In this document: positions 22,300 to 33,422 of the stretch, piece by piece
Position numbering within the stretch: the first letter of the stretch is position 1
Layout of the letters: each line of letters begins with the position of its first letter
Origin: Lucifuga dentata
Taxonomy: Eukaryota; Chordata; Actinopteri; Ophidiiformes; Bythitidae
Reading direction: 5' to 3'
Assembly (NCBI GenBank): GCA_014773175.1
Contig: VXCM01003350.1
Coordinates: forward strand, 1-64,000
DNA length: 64,000 nucleotides
Notes under the pieces: model-generated
What the model saw: the letters and a program-made list of their open reading frames with translations, nothing else
What the model was told of the DNA's origin: nothing
The model's database searches: none
Position numbers and translations under genes: made by a program

Positions 22300-25180
22300 G
22301 TGGAAACCAACATGAAGGTAATAGGGAGCAATTTGACTCTAATTGGCCGATGACACGTTTAATTCTAATCAGACATTAAAAAGGGAGAAGGTAGATAACC
22401 TCCAGTATAAACAAAAATTAATTACATGGCATTACAAAACATATTTAGGCTTTGTTCTGCAGTAATTTTAATCATAGAGCAACTTAAATCTGTTTTGTAT
22501 TAGGTGTTTTTAAATTGTTGAACACGTTTAAAATATGTCATTTTTAAAAGGATAAACTGAATTTAGATGTTTTTTGCTCCATTTTCCAATAAAACTAAAA
22601 CCTAGTATTCAAATGAACTTTATGTATGTATACAAATTACCATATAGTGTGTCATATATGTTTAAATACATATCATATATGGGATTTCCATTTATTTATT
22701 CATTCAAAATCTTCAAGTCACATTTTTCTATATAATTTTTTTTCCAGATATAAACTATATACTGTATAAATATTGTATCCTATGGCTATCTGGCATGTTT
22801 GTATGTATCTATGCCACATACATGTTGCAAATAAATGTGAAATAAAAGTTATACATACTGTATATGTTTAACATTTATCAGCATAATGAATATGTCAGCT
22901 TTATATATATGGCCATATACGTAACATATACTGTGTATTTGCTATTGGTGCATAAATATTTACATATTTGATTTCTGTATGTGAACCCAAACAGTCTGTT
23001 TCTTTAAAAAACAAAAACAAACAAACAAAAAAAAAACATTATGTTTTCCCGGAGAGATAAACATGCAACAATAAAATCCTTACAGAAATATGACTTTTAT
23101 TCCTCTTCACACCTGCTGCTATCATCTGCCCGTCACACCAGTGATTTTACTCATTTCAGAGAAAGTTATGATATCCACTGTGTTTATAGGTCTTATTTTT
23201 TAATGTCTGTATGGAAAATGTGCTCTGTCGGAAAGAATGACTCACTTAATAAAGGCCTACATGCCTGTATTATGATATGACTGTCTTTCTCCACTAAGCT
23301 ATCAAGTTGATTAGGATGTTTAGACTATGCATCTGTTGCTCTATAATTTTAGGTCAGGCTGTAGTTGTGTTCAGCAGTGAGATGTCTCAGTGCCGCAGCT
23401 TAAATCATTCTTCCTGCTTACTAATTTATCATAAACATTCACCCACAACTACATGGTTTTCACAGCCATTCTTTATGTGTGTGTGTATGTGCTGTGTGCG
23501 TGTGTGTATTTTATTTTAGCAGCTGCTATTTATAGCAGGATGTATATTTAGTCTAAACCACCTGTGTCAGTGAACTGTGCACGTTGTGTGTTTGCTTTCC
23601 ATGCCCAATTTCCAGCAATAAAGAGAGCAATGCATGCAGTAACCAGTGCTGCATGTGGACCACAAGGTGGAGAGCTGGAGACTGAAATTAAGCAGTGTTT
23701 GGCCCCCACACGGAGCCCAGTAATGCCTCTCTGCAACCTGAAAGCAGTAGAATAAAGCACAGGACATAGGACGAAGATATACAACTCAATGGTTTAAAAT
23801 AAGCAAGTCATGGATGAACTGGTCCTAACTGAAAATACTGGCCAATAATTTTAATACACAAGCATTAATTAATTATTTTATTGCACATTTTATGCAATAA
23901 AATACCTGTTATTCAGTTGTTGACAGCAGATTCCAGTACAACCGCTCCCAATAAGCATGGTTCTGGTGTCCAAAACATCTTGGATAAAAGTGGGCAAAAT
24001 TTAGTTGAAAAGTGAATGTTTGTAGATGTCTAGATGACATGTAACCTTTTTTTTTCAACAGCATTTGAATATATTTTAATGTATACAAATGACACACGGT
24101 CAAATTTAGGCTTTGAAATGCTGTTAAACAATGATGACATTTCTGTCAGTGCGCTTAGATGACAGTCCCACTGGCAGAAATCTGATACATTTCAGATTCA
24201 TTTCCACATAAAAATGTGGCCCAAAATTGAGCAGGCCAAATTCCATGTGCTTTTTTTACTGATCACATATTCAAAGTCCATATTGATATGTGCCACATGT
24301 GAGCAAAACATTAGAAATGGGTCATTTATACCTGTGGTGTAAATGCAGCACATCTTCTCTGAGAGGCCTTTGTCTTTGTGACTAAGAAGCTGAACCTCAA
24401 ATGTCATGATGGTATGTCCAGGGATGAGAATGAAATCATCACTGTAAGTCAAACCTGTCATGATCTCATTATTGAAATATATGTCTCAAACTGAACCTGA
24501 ATAATATCACTTTTCATTGATCTATTCTAGATGACAAACACACAAAGTTTTAATGGGATTACACAGTGATGCAAATTAAAGCACAGAGTAGCACGTGATA
24601 AGATGGAGTCTGGTTATACGACATCAAATCATATTCTGAATATGAGCTTTTTAGTCCTTTCATGTGGAGGGGAGTGCCATTTTTTTTTTTTTTTTTTNTT
24701 TTTTTTTTTTTTTTTTTAATTAGATGATGAGAAGAAACAGAGCACACGTCTCAGCATAAGAATTTGTTTTTGTCATAGAAACATTATTGTTTGATAAAAT
24801 ACAAATGAATTCAAAATCACCATCATGTGTTTTCACAGTGTTGTCACCATAATATCATAAATTTTACCATGACATATTTAAATGATATAGTATAATATAA
24901 TAATATCCAGGAATGTAAAATGGGATTTAAGTCATAAAATTAAACAGGTTTAATCACAGTACAAAGTTAGACTATTTCGCAGATTAACTTCCTGTCAATA
25001 TTATTCTAGTATTTAATCACCACAAATAAAATATAACTTTGATCAAAATATGGGACATTACATTTGCTTTCCTATCAAGAGTGAATATAAGTTGTCAAAA
25101 TTCTCTAACCAAAACCCAAAAGCCTTCACTTTCCAAAAATTCAGCGGTGAGAGTGAATCAAACTGTAAGGACTTTATCAG
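22300..25180. other. kcnj16-kcnj2 intergenic region, AT-rich
   Basis: No gene was recognised. It contains a block at 22600-22980 rich in ATATGT/ACATAT steps, a GT-rich stretch at 23478-23510, repeat family D copy 2 (about 24180-24340) and a poly-T join with an N at 24698. If kcnj16 used a far 3' end it would run into this interval; I see no strong signal for that. Confidence 0.45.
24180..24340 (+). repeat. Dispersed repeat family D, copy 2
   Basis: Shares AATGTGGCCCAAAA and GATATGTGCCACATGTGAGC with 16300-16440. Confidence 0.6.
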
Positions 25181-25182
25181 TA

Positions 25183-25189
25183 TTATTAA

Positions 25190-25244
<55 letters not shown>

Positions 25245-25257
25245 ATTATTATTATTN

Positions 25258-25310
<53 letters not shown>

Positions 25311-25322
25311 ATTATTATTATT
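25183..25322 (+). repeat. (TTA)n microsatellite with N join
   Basis: About 140 bp of ATT steps broken by three TTAATA interruptions and a single N at 25257. The array length is unreliable because the N marks an unresolved join. Confidence 0.95.
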
Positions 25323-25744
25323 ACATACTCAATACATAGTCAACATTCACAATGTCCAACAAAGCTAAAAATGGAACAATAAAGCAATGTGTTGTTTTAC
25401 CAACATTTACTACCATAATTTTACATGTAAATTTACTTTATGCATTATTTATTTGTACAGAATATAAAAAAAAAAAAAATAATAACACTTAAAAATTTAA
25501 ACTATTTTCACCCCACTGGCTCTTGTCTAAAATAAATCAGAATATTAAAATAAACTTAGAATTAGCATTCAGTGGAAATTATATTTCAAACAACGGACCA
25601 TTTACATTAAATTAAAAAAAGTGAAATAAACAGATCTTGAAAGTTAATGGTTTAATGAGCAACTTTAGTGTTTAATCATGATACTGTATTTTCCCAACCT
25701 TAATTAAATGGTCTTAGTTACCTACACATAGCAAAAAATGAAAT

Positions 25745-26520
25745 ACTCCAACATTTTGGAAAATATGTCTGGGAAATGTTGTTTACCAGAAGTCAGATGA
25801 GAGTCAATATCAATTTCATCAACAGTGTTTGCGTTTAATAGAACATGTACAGCTTCCTTTATAGTCAATTTAACTATGAACAGGCCGTGCATACAGTTGC
25901 TACGCGAGTGGTGTTACTCAGAGTCTAGAGGAATAAATAGTACATTCACTAGGGGGCGCTACACCTTAAAAACTACTTCGCATTTTGCTCCACAATGTAA
26001 ACAAAGATGGCGACAGAGAGATCAGCAGCAGCACTGTTGCTGTGCTGCTGACATCACTTTGATAACAGTTGACACTCCAGCAATTTTTGGAGGTATTGCA
26101 TCTTGCAAACACGGATGTTGTGTTTGGAGGACATGCACAATCAACGCTTCAAACAATGCAGGATACGTGTGGCAGCCATCATGCGTATGCGTAGCTGATG
26201 TCAAGTACAAATTGGCCCCTATGCTAGCTTAGCACAAAAACTGGAACTGGGAGCCTAGCTCTGTCAAAGGTGGTTACAACAAGTTCAAATCTATCTTAAA
26301 TACATGGTACATGTATGTATGTATGCATGTATGACTAGCATGCTAACTAGCAATACACAAGATGTAACCAAGGTTGTTTCTGAGCTGATGAAGGGTGTAA
26401 TTCTAAATTTAAAAAAAGTTTTGACAAATGGCCAGCTTACTGTCTTTGTGCTAAGCTAGGCTAAATGGGTTATATACCATAGCCATCTCTGTATTGAATG
26501 GTACAGGTTGTGAAGAATCA
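25745..26520 (+). repeat. Fish-type dispersed repeat, split copy
   Basis: Begins with CTCCAACATTTTGGAAAATATG and AGTCAGATGAGAGTCAATAT and later has GCTAGCTTAGCACAAAAACTGG and GAGCCTAGCTCTGTCAAAGG. From memory these are the usual blocks of a common teleost interspersed repeat. Unrelated sequence appears to be inserted in between. The 135-codon frame at 25825-26232 falls in this mix and is not credible. The element lies just downstream of the kcnj16 stop. Confidence 0.5.
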
Positions 26521-26667
26521 TCTAGGACTGACATTTTGTTTGGCGAGGGGTTTGAGACTTTGCTATAAAGTGAAAAGTGAATACGTGAACAATTTTGGAC
26601 ACAGCAAGTGAAATCAACAATGAACAGCTGTTTCTGATTGACAACTCCTCTGCTTTAATACTTGTGT

Positions 26668-28001
26668 TCATGTGAGGTGTTTTGCTGGTGTCAAGCTGTC
26701 TTGATGTTGACTGTCTTCTTGAGATGTTGAAATGGTTGCAGACATCTCTGCTTCAAGCAGCTTGTAGTTATTTGCAAGTTCCACCATAACCGTTGGGGGT
26801 TTCAGATGCGTTTCATGATGATTTTGCCATGATGAAGACCTTGGCGAGGGACATGGGGACGGTCTGGTGGAATGTCTTGGGGAAAGTCGGGGAGAGGGCC
26901 GCAGCTGCTGCTTGTGTTCGTACTTCTCAGCGCTGATCTCTGGCACCAAAACCTTTGCAGTTTGATGGAACAAGGCGTAATCCACCCTGAAGTGCCTCCT
27001 GCCAACCCGTATCATCTCCTGGAAGAGCTGACCCCAGAGGATTTCAGCTGGTGTGTACGATGTGCGAGTCTGGTGTAGCGTGCCTGTGGAGTCGTCAGTG
27101 TAAGTGAAGGACACCACCAGCTCAAAGTCCGCTTTCTGCAGATCCTCCAAACTCATTTTATACAGAGGGCTGCCGGGTTCAATCCTGTGAGTGATGGTGG
27201 TGGGTGTGACCAGGATGATGTCGCTCTGCTCGATGACCAGGTCTTCATATACCACATCCACTTTCCCTGTGGCATACGTAGTAGAACGAACTGTCTGCGC
27301 ATGAGCCGTCCCCTCCACCATGTGGTTCCTGCGAAAATCTCCAACACGCCACGAAAGACACAGGTGACCATTGCGAAGGTTGATGACAGCGCAATTGCTA
27401 AAGCCAACCGTCTGTGCTCGTTTTCTGGCGGAGGCCATTTTGGAAACAACAATCCCAATGATAAAAGTGTCAATAAAGCAGCTGATGACGTCTTGTATGG
27501 TGACAATGATAATGGCAACCATGCAGTTTTCAGTCATTCCTCTGAAACCGTAGCCAATGGTGGTTTGAGTTTCAAGTGAGAAGAGAAAAGCAGCCGTGAA
27601 GCTGCGCACCTGATCCACACAGGGTTCAGTTGTGGGGTCTTTAATGTCACCGTGTGCAACAGCAATGACCCAGAAGAGGATTCCAAAGAAGAGCCAGGAC
27701 AGGATGTATGAAAGGGCGAATATAATGAAAACGACCCTCCACCTGATCTCTATTAAGGTGGTGAAGATGTCTGTGACAAAGAGGAGCCACNGAAAACGAC
27801 CCTCCACCTGATCTCTATTAAGGTGGTGAAGATGTCTGTGACAAAGAGGAGCCACGCCTCAGGAACGTGGCGGAACACGACGTTGCAGCTTCCTTCTTTG
27901 CGCACATAGCGGTATTTCTTATCTTGATGGCCATTCTCTGTCTTTACGCTCAGAGCTGCGGTGTCATCAGAGGGGCTCACAGAAGCATATTGTTTGGGCA
28001 T
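26668..28001 (-). CDS. kcnj16: Inward rectifier potassium channel Kir5.1, frame split by assembly join
   Basis: Two minus-strand frames (28001-27753 and 27855-26668) form one gene, broken by a 64-bp direct repeat around an N at 27791. Repeat plus N is 65 bp, matching the frame offset; the intended product is about 422 residues (human 418). It contains KEGSCNVVF, a slide helix IFTTLIEIRWR, TM1, filter TTIGYG, TM2 and a Kir cytoplasmic domain. TYTDDSTGTLHQTRTSY resembles the Kir5.1 form of this region rather than Kir2, Kir3 or Kir4. Kir5.1 usually acts by pairing with Kir4.1/Kir4.2 in kidney and glia. Odd points: SCFIDTFIIG has Asp at the rectification site, where mammalian Kir5.1 has Asn. The tail has an Arg-Pro-Ser-rich run and ends KHLT, without the mammalian PDZ ligand. 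Position upstream of kcnj2 supports the name. Confidence 0.93.
27727..27855 (-). repeat. 64-bp direct duplication around N inside kcnj16
   Basis: 27727-27790 and 27792-27855 are identical, separated by the N at 27791. The duplicated part encodes the LLFVTDIFTTLIEIRWRVVF stretch. A real duplication there would destroy the slide helix-TM1 junction. Confidence 0.93.
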
Positions 28002-28013
28002 CTTCCAGAGTCT
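28002..28013 (-). other. kcnj16: kcnj16 3' splice acceptor before the start codon
   Basis: Minus-strand TATTTTCCCCACAG|ACTCTGGAAG-ATG puts the acceptor AG at 28012-28013, only 10 nt before the ATG. At least one upstream non-coding exon is therefore expected at higher coordinates; I could not place it. Confidence 0.55.
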
Positions 28014-30655
28014 GTGGGGAAAATATTAAACAGCAATCCTTAGCATTTTTTTATTGTCACATAGCACATACAAAATTGTTTTGAAAAATTACTCTCACAT
28101 GCATCTAATATGCAACAGAGAATTTATATTTACTGAATACTTCTTGCATTTACAGGAAGTCATTGGTAAATGTACCATTATTATGAGTGAGTTTTTATCC
28201 AATCATATAATTAGATAGTTGACCTTAATTGCCTTCATCTGTCAAAGCAGGTGCAAATCAGCCTTGATTAGCATTCTTGTTCAGCAGCTTTCTGTTCTCT
28301 TATTCTATCTTGAACAGGAGCTGCTGAGATTGTAGTTTTACAGTTTAACTAACCCAAAAAGTTTCCCTGGAGAGGATCGTTAGACTAATACAGGTCATGC
28401 TAGCAGGAGCAGACAGACGGCACCATCGATGTCAGACCAGAACTGAAAGTCTGTCTGATGTCTGACCCAGATCAGCCTGCAAACTCCCTTTCTGACTAAA
28501 TTACAAACATGTGCAACACATACAGTATGCAAAATCTGACGTGGAAAACCTGACTTCATCAGGGACAAAAGAACCAATCTAGAGGATAATTATAGAAAAT
28601 CTATTTATCAGTTTTTTTGTTAGATAGCTGAGGGTGTACCATTAGTGACCCACGTCTCCCCTTGTTTCATTATAGCTATATTATGTATCTTCCTTTATTC
28701 TTACAACTGTCTTTTTCTTCATTATTGCTGCTTCCCCACCAAAGGTTCATTTGCCTCACCTGGCACCTTTTCTCTCCCTTGTTTCTTTCATTTTTCCTTT
28801 ACAGTCTGGGGTTTTAAGGGGTTTTCCCTAAGAGTTTGAGCTGAGTCAGCAGCCCTTTCTATCTGGAAAGTCTAGAAAGTTAAGTCTTATCAATAAATCT
28901 GACTTAACTTTGGAGTTTCTAAATAGAAAAAAGTGACAGCACATCATAAGCTTTACATAGAAATCATTCACAATATTTCAGAAAGTCATTCCCTGTGCTG
29001 CTTTGAAACAGAAAATGGTCCACATGCTGTTCACCTAAACCAAACGTTCCCATTTTCCGTCTTTTTTCCAGCTGCTATTGTTGGAGGAAATAAATAAGAG
29101 CGGAGTCTTCCATGTATCAAAAAACTTGGCTGATCGCTGGAAATCTCCAACCCCTGCTCACCCTCCCGTAACATCTAATACAAATACTATACATAATGAG
29201 GAGCTCTTTGTTGACAACTAGAACACTGCGACAGGGCAGAACACTGACAGGGGAAACAGAGTCTTGTTATGTTGGCAATTTTTTTTTTTCCATTGTGGGT
29301 TATCCTTATGATTTCATTCACGTGTTTTCTTTCATATTTTGTCTTCCTTTTAGCTTTCTTTTGTGTACTTTGACTGCTCTCAGGGTCTATTTTTAAGATA
29401 GCAATCTGGGAATGTTTACCATGCATGATTCTCTTTTTCCTGCCTCTTTGTACTGTGTCAATACATTTAATCATAATGGGGCAGTTGCCTAGAGATACAA
29501 AACCCATCGCAACAGAACTCGCTTGGGCTGCTACTTTAAAGATGATCTAAGATACTTTGGAAGTAAAGTAGTGTGTAGTTTTCTTATGGAGGGCTTTTAT
29601 TTTCATTCTACTGCGGATCTGTCACTTTGGTTTCCATAAGGTTCTTATGTTTCAAAACAAACCAAAACTACCTGAAGGACTGTTCAGACAATTAGAAATC
29701 GATTTAATAGAAGTAGTACTCCAGTACTTATGCCATAATGGAAAAATACCGTCTTACAAATCCTGCTTCAAGAAAAGTAGCTGTAAAATGTACTAAAAAG
29801 AAGAATGGTTCCTTTCAGAGTGTTAAATGATTTTATATAAGATAATAATCCCTTATTTTACACATGCAAGAGTTGTATCTGACAGGCTTATGAAGGAAAC
29901 AGAAAGGAAGGAAACTGGTAAAGAACAAAAAAAATGAAGGAAAGAAGCAAGGAAGGAAGAGAACAAGGAAGGCAAAAAGGATGGAATTAAGGATACACTG
30001 AAAGTACACCTGAAAGTGAATCCTTTTACCTGACAGTGTCTTTTACCTTTTTACCTGACAGTGTATCCAACTCTATAGAGTTTGGGAAAAAAGAATAAAA
30101 ATTCTGGAATGAAATAATAAAAATACTAAAAACTGGATATTGAAAGTCTTTCACCCACAAATGGATGTCCAAGTTTTTTTTTTTTTTTTTTTNTTTTTTT
30201 TTTTTTTTTTGTTTGTTTTGTTTTTTTTTTGTAGGACTACATAATACAACCATTGAAATAATACCATGCTTTGTGCCACTGAGTTAAAACAAATAAGACA
30301 TAAAAGGTTTTTGACTAGGAAAATCTTATTCGTTCTCAAGAATAATTTGGGGGTAAGTCTGAATCTGAAGTAACAAGTAAATATAATTGTTACAGTAAAG
30401 AGAAGGAGATTTCCCTCTAAAATTTATGGTGGAAAAAGTAGAAACTGACACAACATCAAGTGAAGTAGCAGCACTTCAAAAACCTCACAACTAAATGTAC
30501 TTATGGTATATACTCGAGTATAAGCTGAGTTTTTTTCACCAAATTTCACAATGCAAATTGGGGGTCAGCTTATAGTCAAGTATATACGGTAGTTACTTTC
30601 CAGCTAGGAGTTAAATATCTCTATACATCCTGCATCTTTGCTGCTGAACTAAACA
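28014..30655. other. Upstream of kcnj16; no gene recognised
   Basis: This probably contains the kcnj16 promoter and leader exon, but no CpG patch or TATA arrangement stood out. It holds an AG-rich tract at about 29890-29985 and a poly-T join with an N at 30193. Confidence 0.4.
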
Positions 30656-31183
30656 GATACTTCCAGAGGTGTGTAGTAACACATTGTGTTCCATTTTCTC
30701 TGTTACATTTACTCAAGTAACTTTTTTCACAAAATGTACTTTACTGAGTAGTTTTGTTGCAGGATACTTTTAACTCATACTTGAGTATATTTAAGAAGAA
30801 AAAAATATACTTTTACTCCATTACATTTGGTCGCATTCTTTGCGTTACTTGTGATTTCACCATTTGAATTCAGTCACATTCAGTTTTTCTCTCATTGTCA
30901 GACACTACATTGTCTGCTTCAGCTCCAAAGTAGCCACACCCCCACCCTCCGTTTCCATGGTTTCACCCGGAGCAGAACAGTCATGGCAGAACCAACAGCA
31001 GGAGGTTTAGAAGAGGCACATCCCTGGCCACACATTCAAATGCTGTTTTCAGTCTACCAAAACCAACAGCTACATAATGCGTTGCATCTTTGTCTACCTA
31101 AAAATGTGACATTTCAGCTTCTAAGAATCAACATGGAACTTGAGGAAACATGTGGCAGTAAGCTGCAATGTTAGCTACTTATC

Positions 31184-31580
31184 TAGCTGCTGCTGCTAAT
31201 GCTAACTCAAATTTTCCTGTTCATTTTGAGTAAATTCATGAAGCTAACCTAGTAACTGTCTTCACTAGCTGCTGCTGCTAATGCTAACTCAACTTTTCCT
31301 GTTCTATTCTGAGTGAATTCATGAAGCTAACCTAGCTACNTGCTGCTAATGCTAACTCAACTTTTCCTGTTCTATTCTGAGTGAATTCATGAAGCTAACC
31401 TAGCTACCTGTCTTAACTAGCTGCTTCTGCTAATGCTAACTCAAGTTTTCCTGTTCTATTCTGAGCAAATTCATGAAGTAACCTAGCTAACTGTCTTAAC
31501 TAGCTGCTTCTGCTAATGCTAATTCAAGTCTTCCTGTTCTATTCTGAGTAAATTCATGAAGCTAACCTAGCTAACTGTCT
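31184..31580 (+). repeat. 82-84 bp tandem repeat inside the hAT element
   Basis: Units start at TAGCTGCTGCTGCTAATGCT (31184, 31266) and TAGCTGCTTCTGCTAATGCT (31418, 31501). Each runs through TTTTCCTGTTC and ATTCATGAAG. About four real copies remain after discounting the join at 31340, which could also hide a collapsed or extra copy. Confidence 0.8.
31273..31407 (+). repeat. 67-bp direct duplication around a single N
   Basis: 31273-31339 equals 31341-31407 with the N at 31340. Because it lies in a tandem repeat, a genuine extra copy cannot be fully excluded, but the length matches the other joins and not the repeat period. Confidence 0.75.
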
Positions 31581-31778
31581 TGGGGCCAGGCCAGAATTGT
31601 CATGATTTGTTATGTGGTAAATATTTGATTTATTAGTCTACTGTTTCTTTATATGATATGATTTTGATTGTATTAGAAGCTGGCTACTTTGCTTTTTTTT
31701 TCTTCAGACGAGCACTTTATAGTTTGTCCTTTTGTAGTTTGTTTGTTCTAATTTTGAATGTTGTAGTGTTGAATGTTG

Positions 31779-31820
31779 ACTTTAATCAAGCTTATTCAAA
31801 AGAATAAGCTTGATTAAAGT
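31779..31820. repeat. Perfect 19-bp inverted repeat with AAAA loop
   Basis: ACTTTAATCAAGCTTATTC at 31779-31797, AAAA, then its exact reverse complement at 31802-31820. It lies in the right subterminal part of the hAT element. Confidence 0.95.
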
Positions 31821-31981
31821 TATTCACTACTCAAATAACCTTTTTTAACAGATACTTTCTTACTCTCACTCAAGTCATTTTTTGGTGACTACTCTTACTT
31901 ATACTTGAGTCGCTATTATAAAGTAACAATACTTTTACTTGAGTACAGTTTCTGGCTACTTTACCCACCTCTGGATACTTC

Positions 31982-32829
31982 TCTGTTGGAGGTTGAGTAA
32001 ATGGGGCTGCAGTAGAAGGAACATGAAAAGGTTAATTTTCCATTGTTAAATTTACAGAATTATTTCATGGAAGAAAAGAAAATACTGCAAATCACCTTCA
32101 ACTGTCAGGTTATCTGGTATTTGTAAGTTACGGAGCTTAGATTGTGCAGCTATGGCAAACTTTTTGCACTTTGATCAGGATGTAAATGTGTTTAGTCGAG
32201 CGTGCTGTTGTTGTACCGCAGGAGGATGTCTTTGCCTCGGTAACATTAAACTCTTTGTAAACAATAATGTTTCCATGCAGAGTTTGCTGTTGTTCAAAGC
32301 AGCGACCCAGGAACCTTTTTTTGAATCTGGGTGGAGTCCAAAGACTTGTCAGCAGGCCAGTAAAGGAAGCGCCACAGTGAAAGGGTTCTAAGTGAGCGAG
32401 GGGAAAATGAATGTGGAAACTGGAATAATGTCATGGTGTGATCACGGGCAGAGGAAGGATCAATCACAGCCAAACCACTGAGAGCATCCTCTACGCCCAA
32501 AACAAATGGGGTTTGAATCGTTGCTGTCTGACTGAATGAACTGGGCTCCACTTCCTGCAGGCTGCAGCCAAACTCCACGATGCATGAACCCACAGAAACA
32601 ACATCATCCCCCCTCCTCAAAACTCCCCTACCAGTGACAGGAGAAAAATATAATAATGCATTACAGTCACACACCTGAAGGGCTGCAAGCCAGAAATTCA
32701 GCAAGTGATTTTAAAGTGATATATTGGAATGTAACATTGGAAAGTATGCAAATTCCAAAAAAAAAATATATATATATATATGTACACAAAATTCTATATT
32801 TCAAATAATTCTTTATTCTAGAAAAGTTC
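31982..32829. other. Intergenic, nothing recognised
   Basis: Unique-looking DNA; a (TA)n run lies at 32767-32780. The 136-codon minus-strand frame at 32294-32704 has no recognisable domain. Confidence 0.4.
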
Positions 32830-32833
32830 TTAA

Positions 32834-33418
32834 AGGACCATACCACTTATTTTGCATGTTTGAGCCTAATATATTCAATTTTCATACATATTACGTTACT
32901 GACAGCCATTTTCCAAAGGATAAAACCGTATTTCAGTTTTCCTGATATTTTGCAAAATCTCTTAATCTTTCAAAATCAAATATTCAAGCAATACACCCAC
33001 CTTAAAAATTGATGTTTCACCTGCTAATACTTAAGCAAAATCATGAAGTCAAGGTCATTTAAATTTTTTGATAAATGCAGGTCTTCTTTTGGGACTATAT
33101 TCCCTGGTGGAGACATACATTCACTCTGCGCTTTTTACTGTGCCTAAATGCTAAAATTATATAACTTCGAAAAAACCTGAATACACGTCTTGTTGGTGAT
33201 GATGGATTACCTATCCCAAGAATGTTTCAAGTATCAACAAGTTGATTTTAATAGCGTACCAGAATGAACTGAAACCAACAGTGGTCTGGAAGGTAGGAAA
33301 AACATTTTTTTTTCACCTCAGTAGTATGCTTTGGGAAATGATTGTCAGTAATGTTACGTGTATGAAAATTGAATATACGGTATTATGCTCAAACATGCAA
33401 AATGGGTCGTACAGTCCT
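32834..33418 (+). mobile_element. TTAA-MITE family A, full-length copy A1
   Basis: 585 bp flanked by TTAA at 32830-32833 and 33419-33422. Begins AGGACCATACC and ends in the inverse of a related end, GTACAGTCCT. The terminal inverted repeats extend about 90 bp, past TTTTGCATGTTTGAG and the ACTGACA-(2)-CATTTCCCAAAG block. No ORF, so non-autonomous. TTAA target duplications are used by piggyBac and Kolobok transposases; which one mobilised it is unknown. Confidence 0.85.
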
Positions 33419-33422
33419 TTAA

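Larger units (their letters stand above)
30664..31973. mobile_element. hAT-family DNA transposon with perfect 8-bp target duplication
   Basis: The termini are CAGAGGTG... and ...CACCTCTG, typical hAT ends. They are flanked by the identical 8-mer GATACTTC at 30656-30663 and 31974-31981. Both arms are rich in ACTCAAGTA / TACTTGAGTA motifs in inverted orientation. Near 31090-31160 a remnant CLPKNVTF is followed, out of frame, by LRKHV, which suggests a BED zinc-finger piece of a hAT transposase; it is not functional. The middle holds an 82-84 bp tandem repeat and one assembly duplication, so the true length is about 1.24 kb if that duplication is removed. Confidence 0.85.

Noticed and set aside
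25039..25382. Poly-Leu / poly-Ile frames
   Set aside because: Products of the TTA repeat running across an N.
27153..27579. Antisense open frames of 121-130 codons within kcnj16
   Set aside because: They mirror codon structure of the Kir5.1 exon; no start context or domain.
30827..31174. 115-codon plus-strand frame
   Set aside because: Lies within the hAT element; only a broken BED-finger remnant is recognisable.
31184..31580. Regular 82-84 bp repeats, considered as a CRISPR-like array
   Set aside because: The units are contiguous with no unique spacers, inside a eukaryotic transposon.
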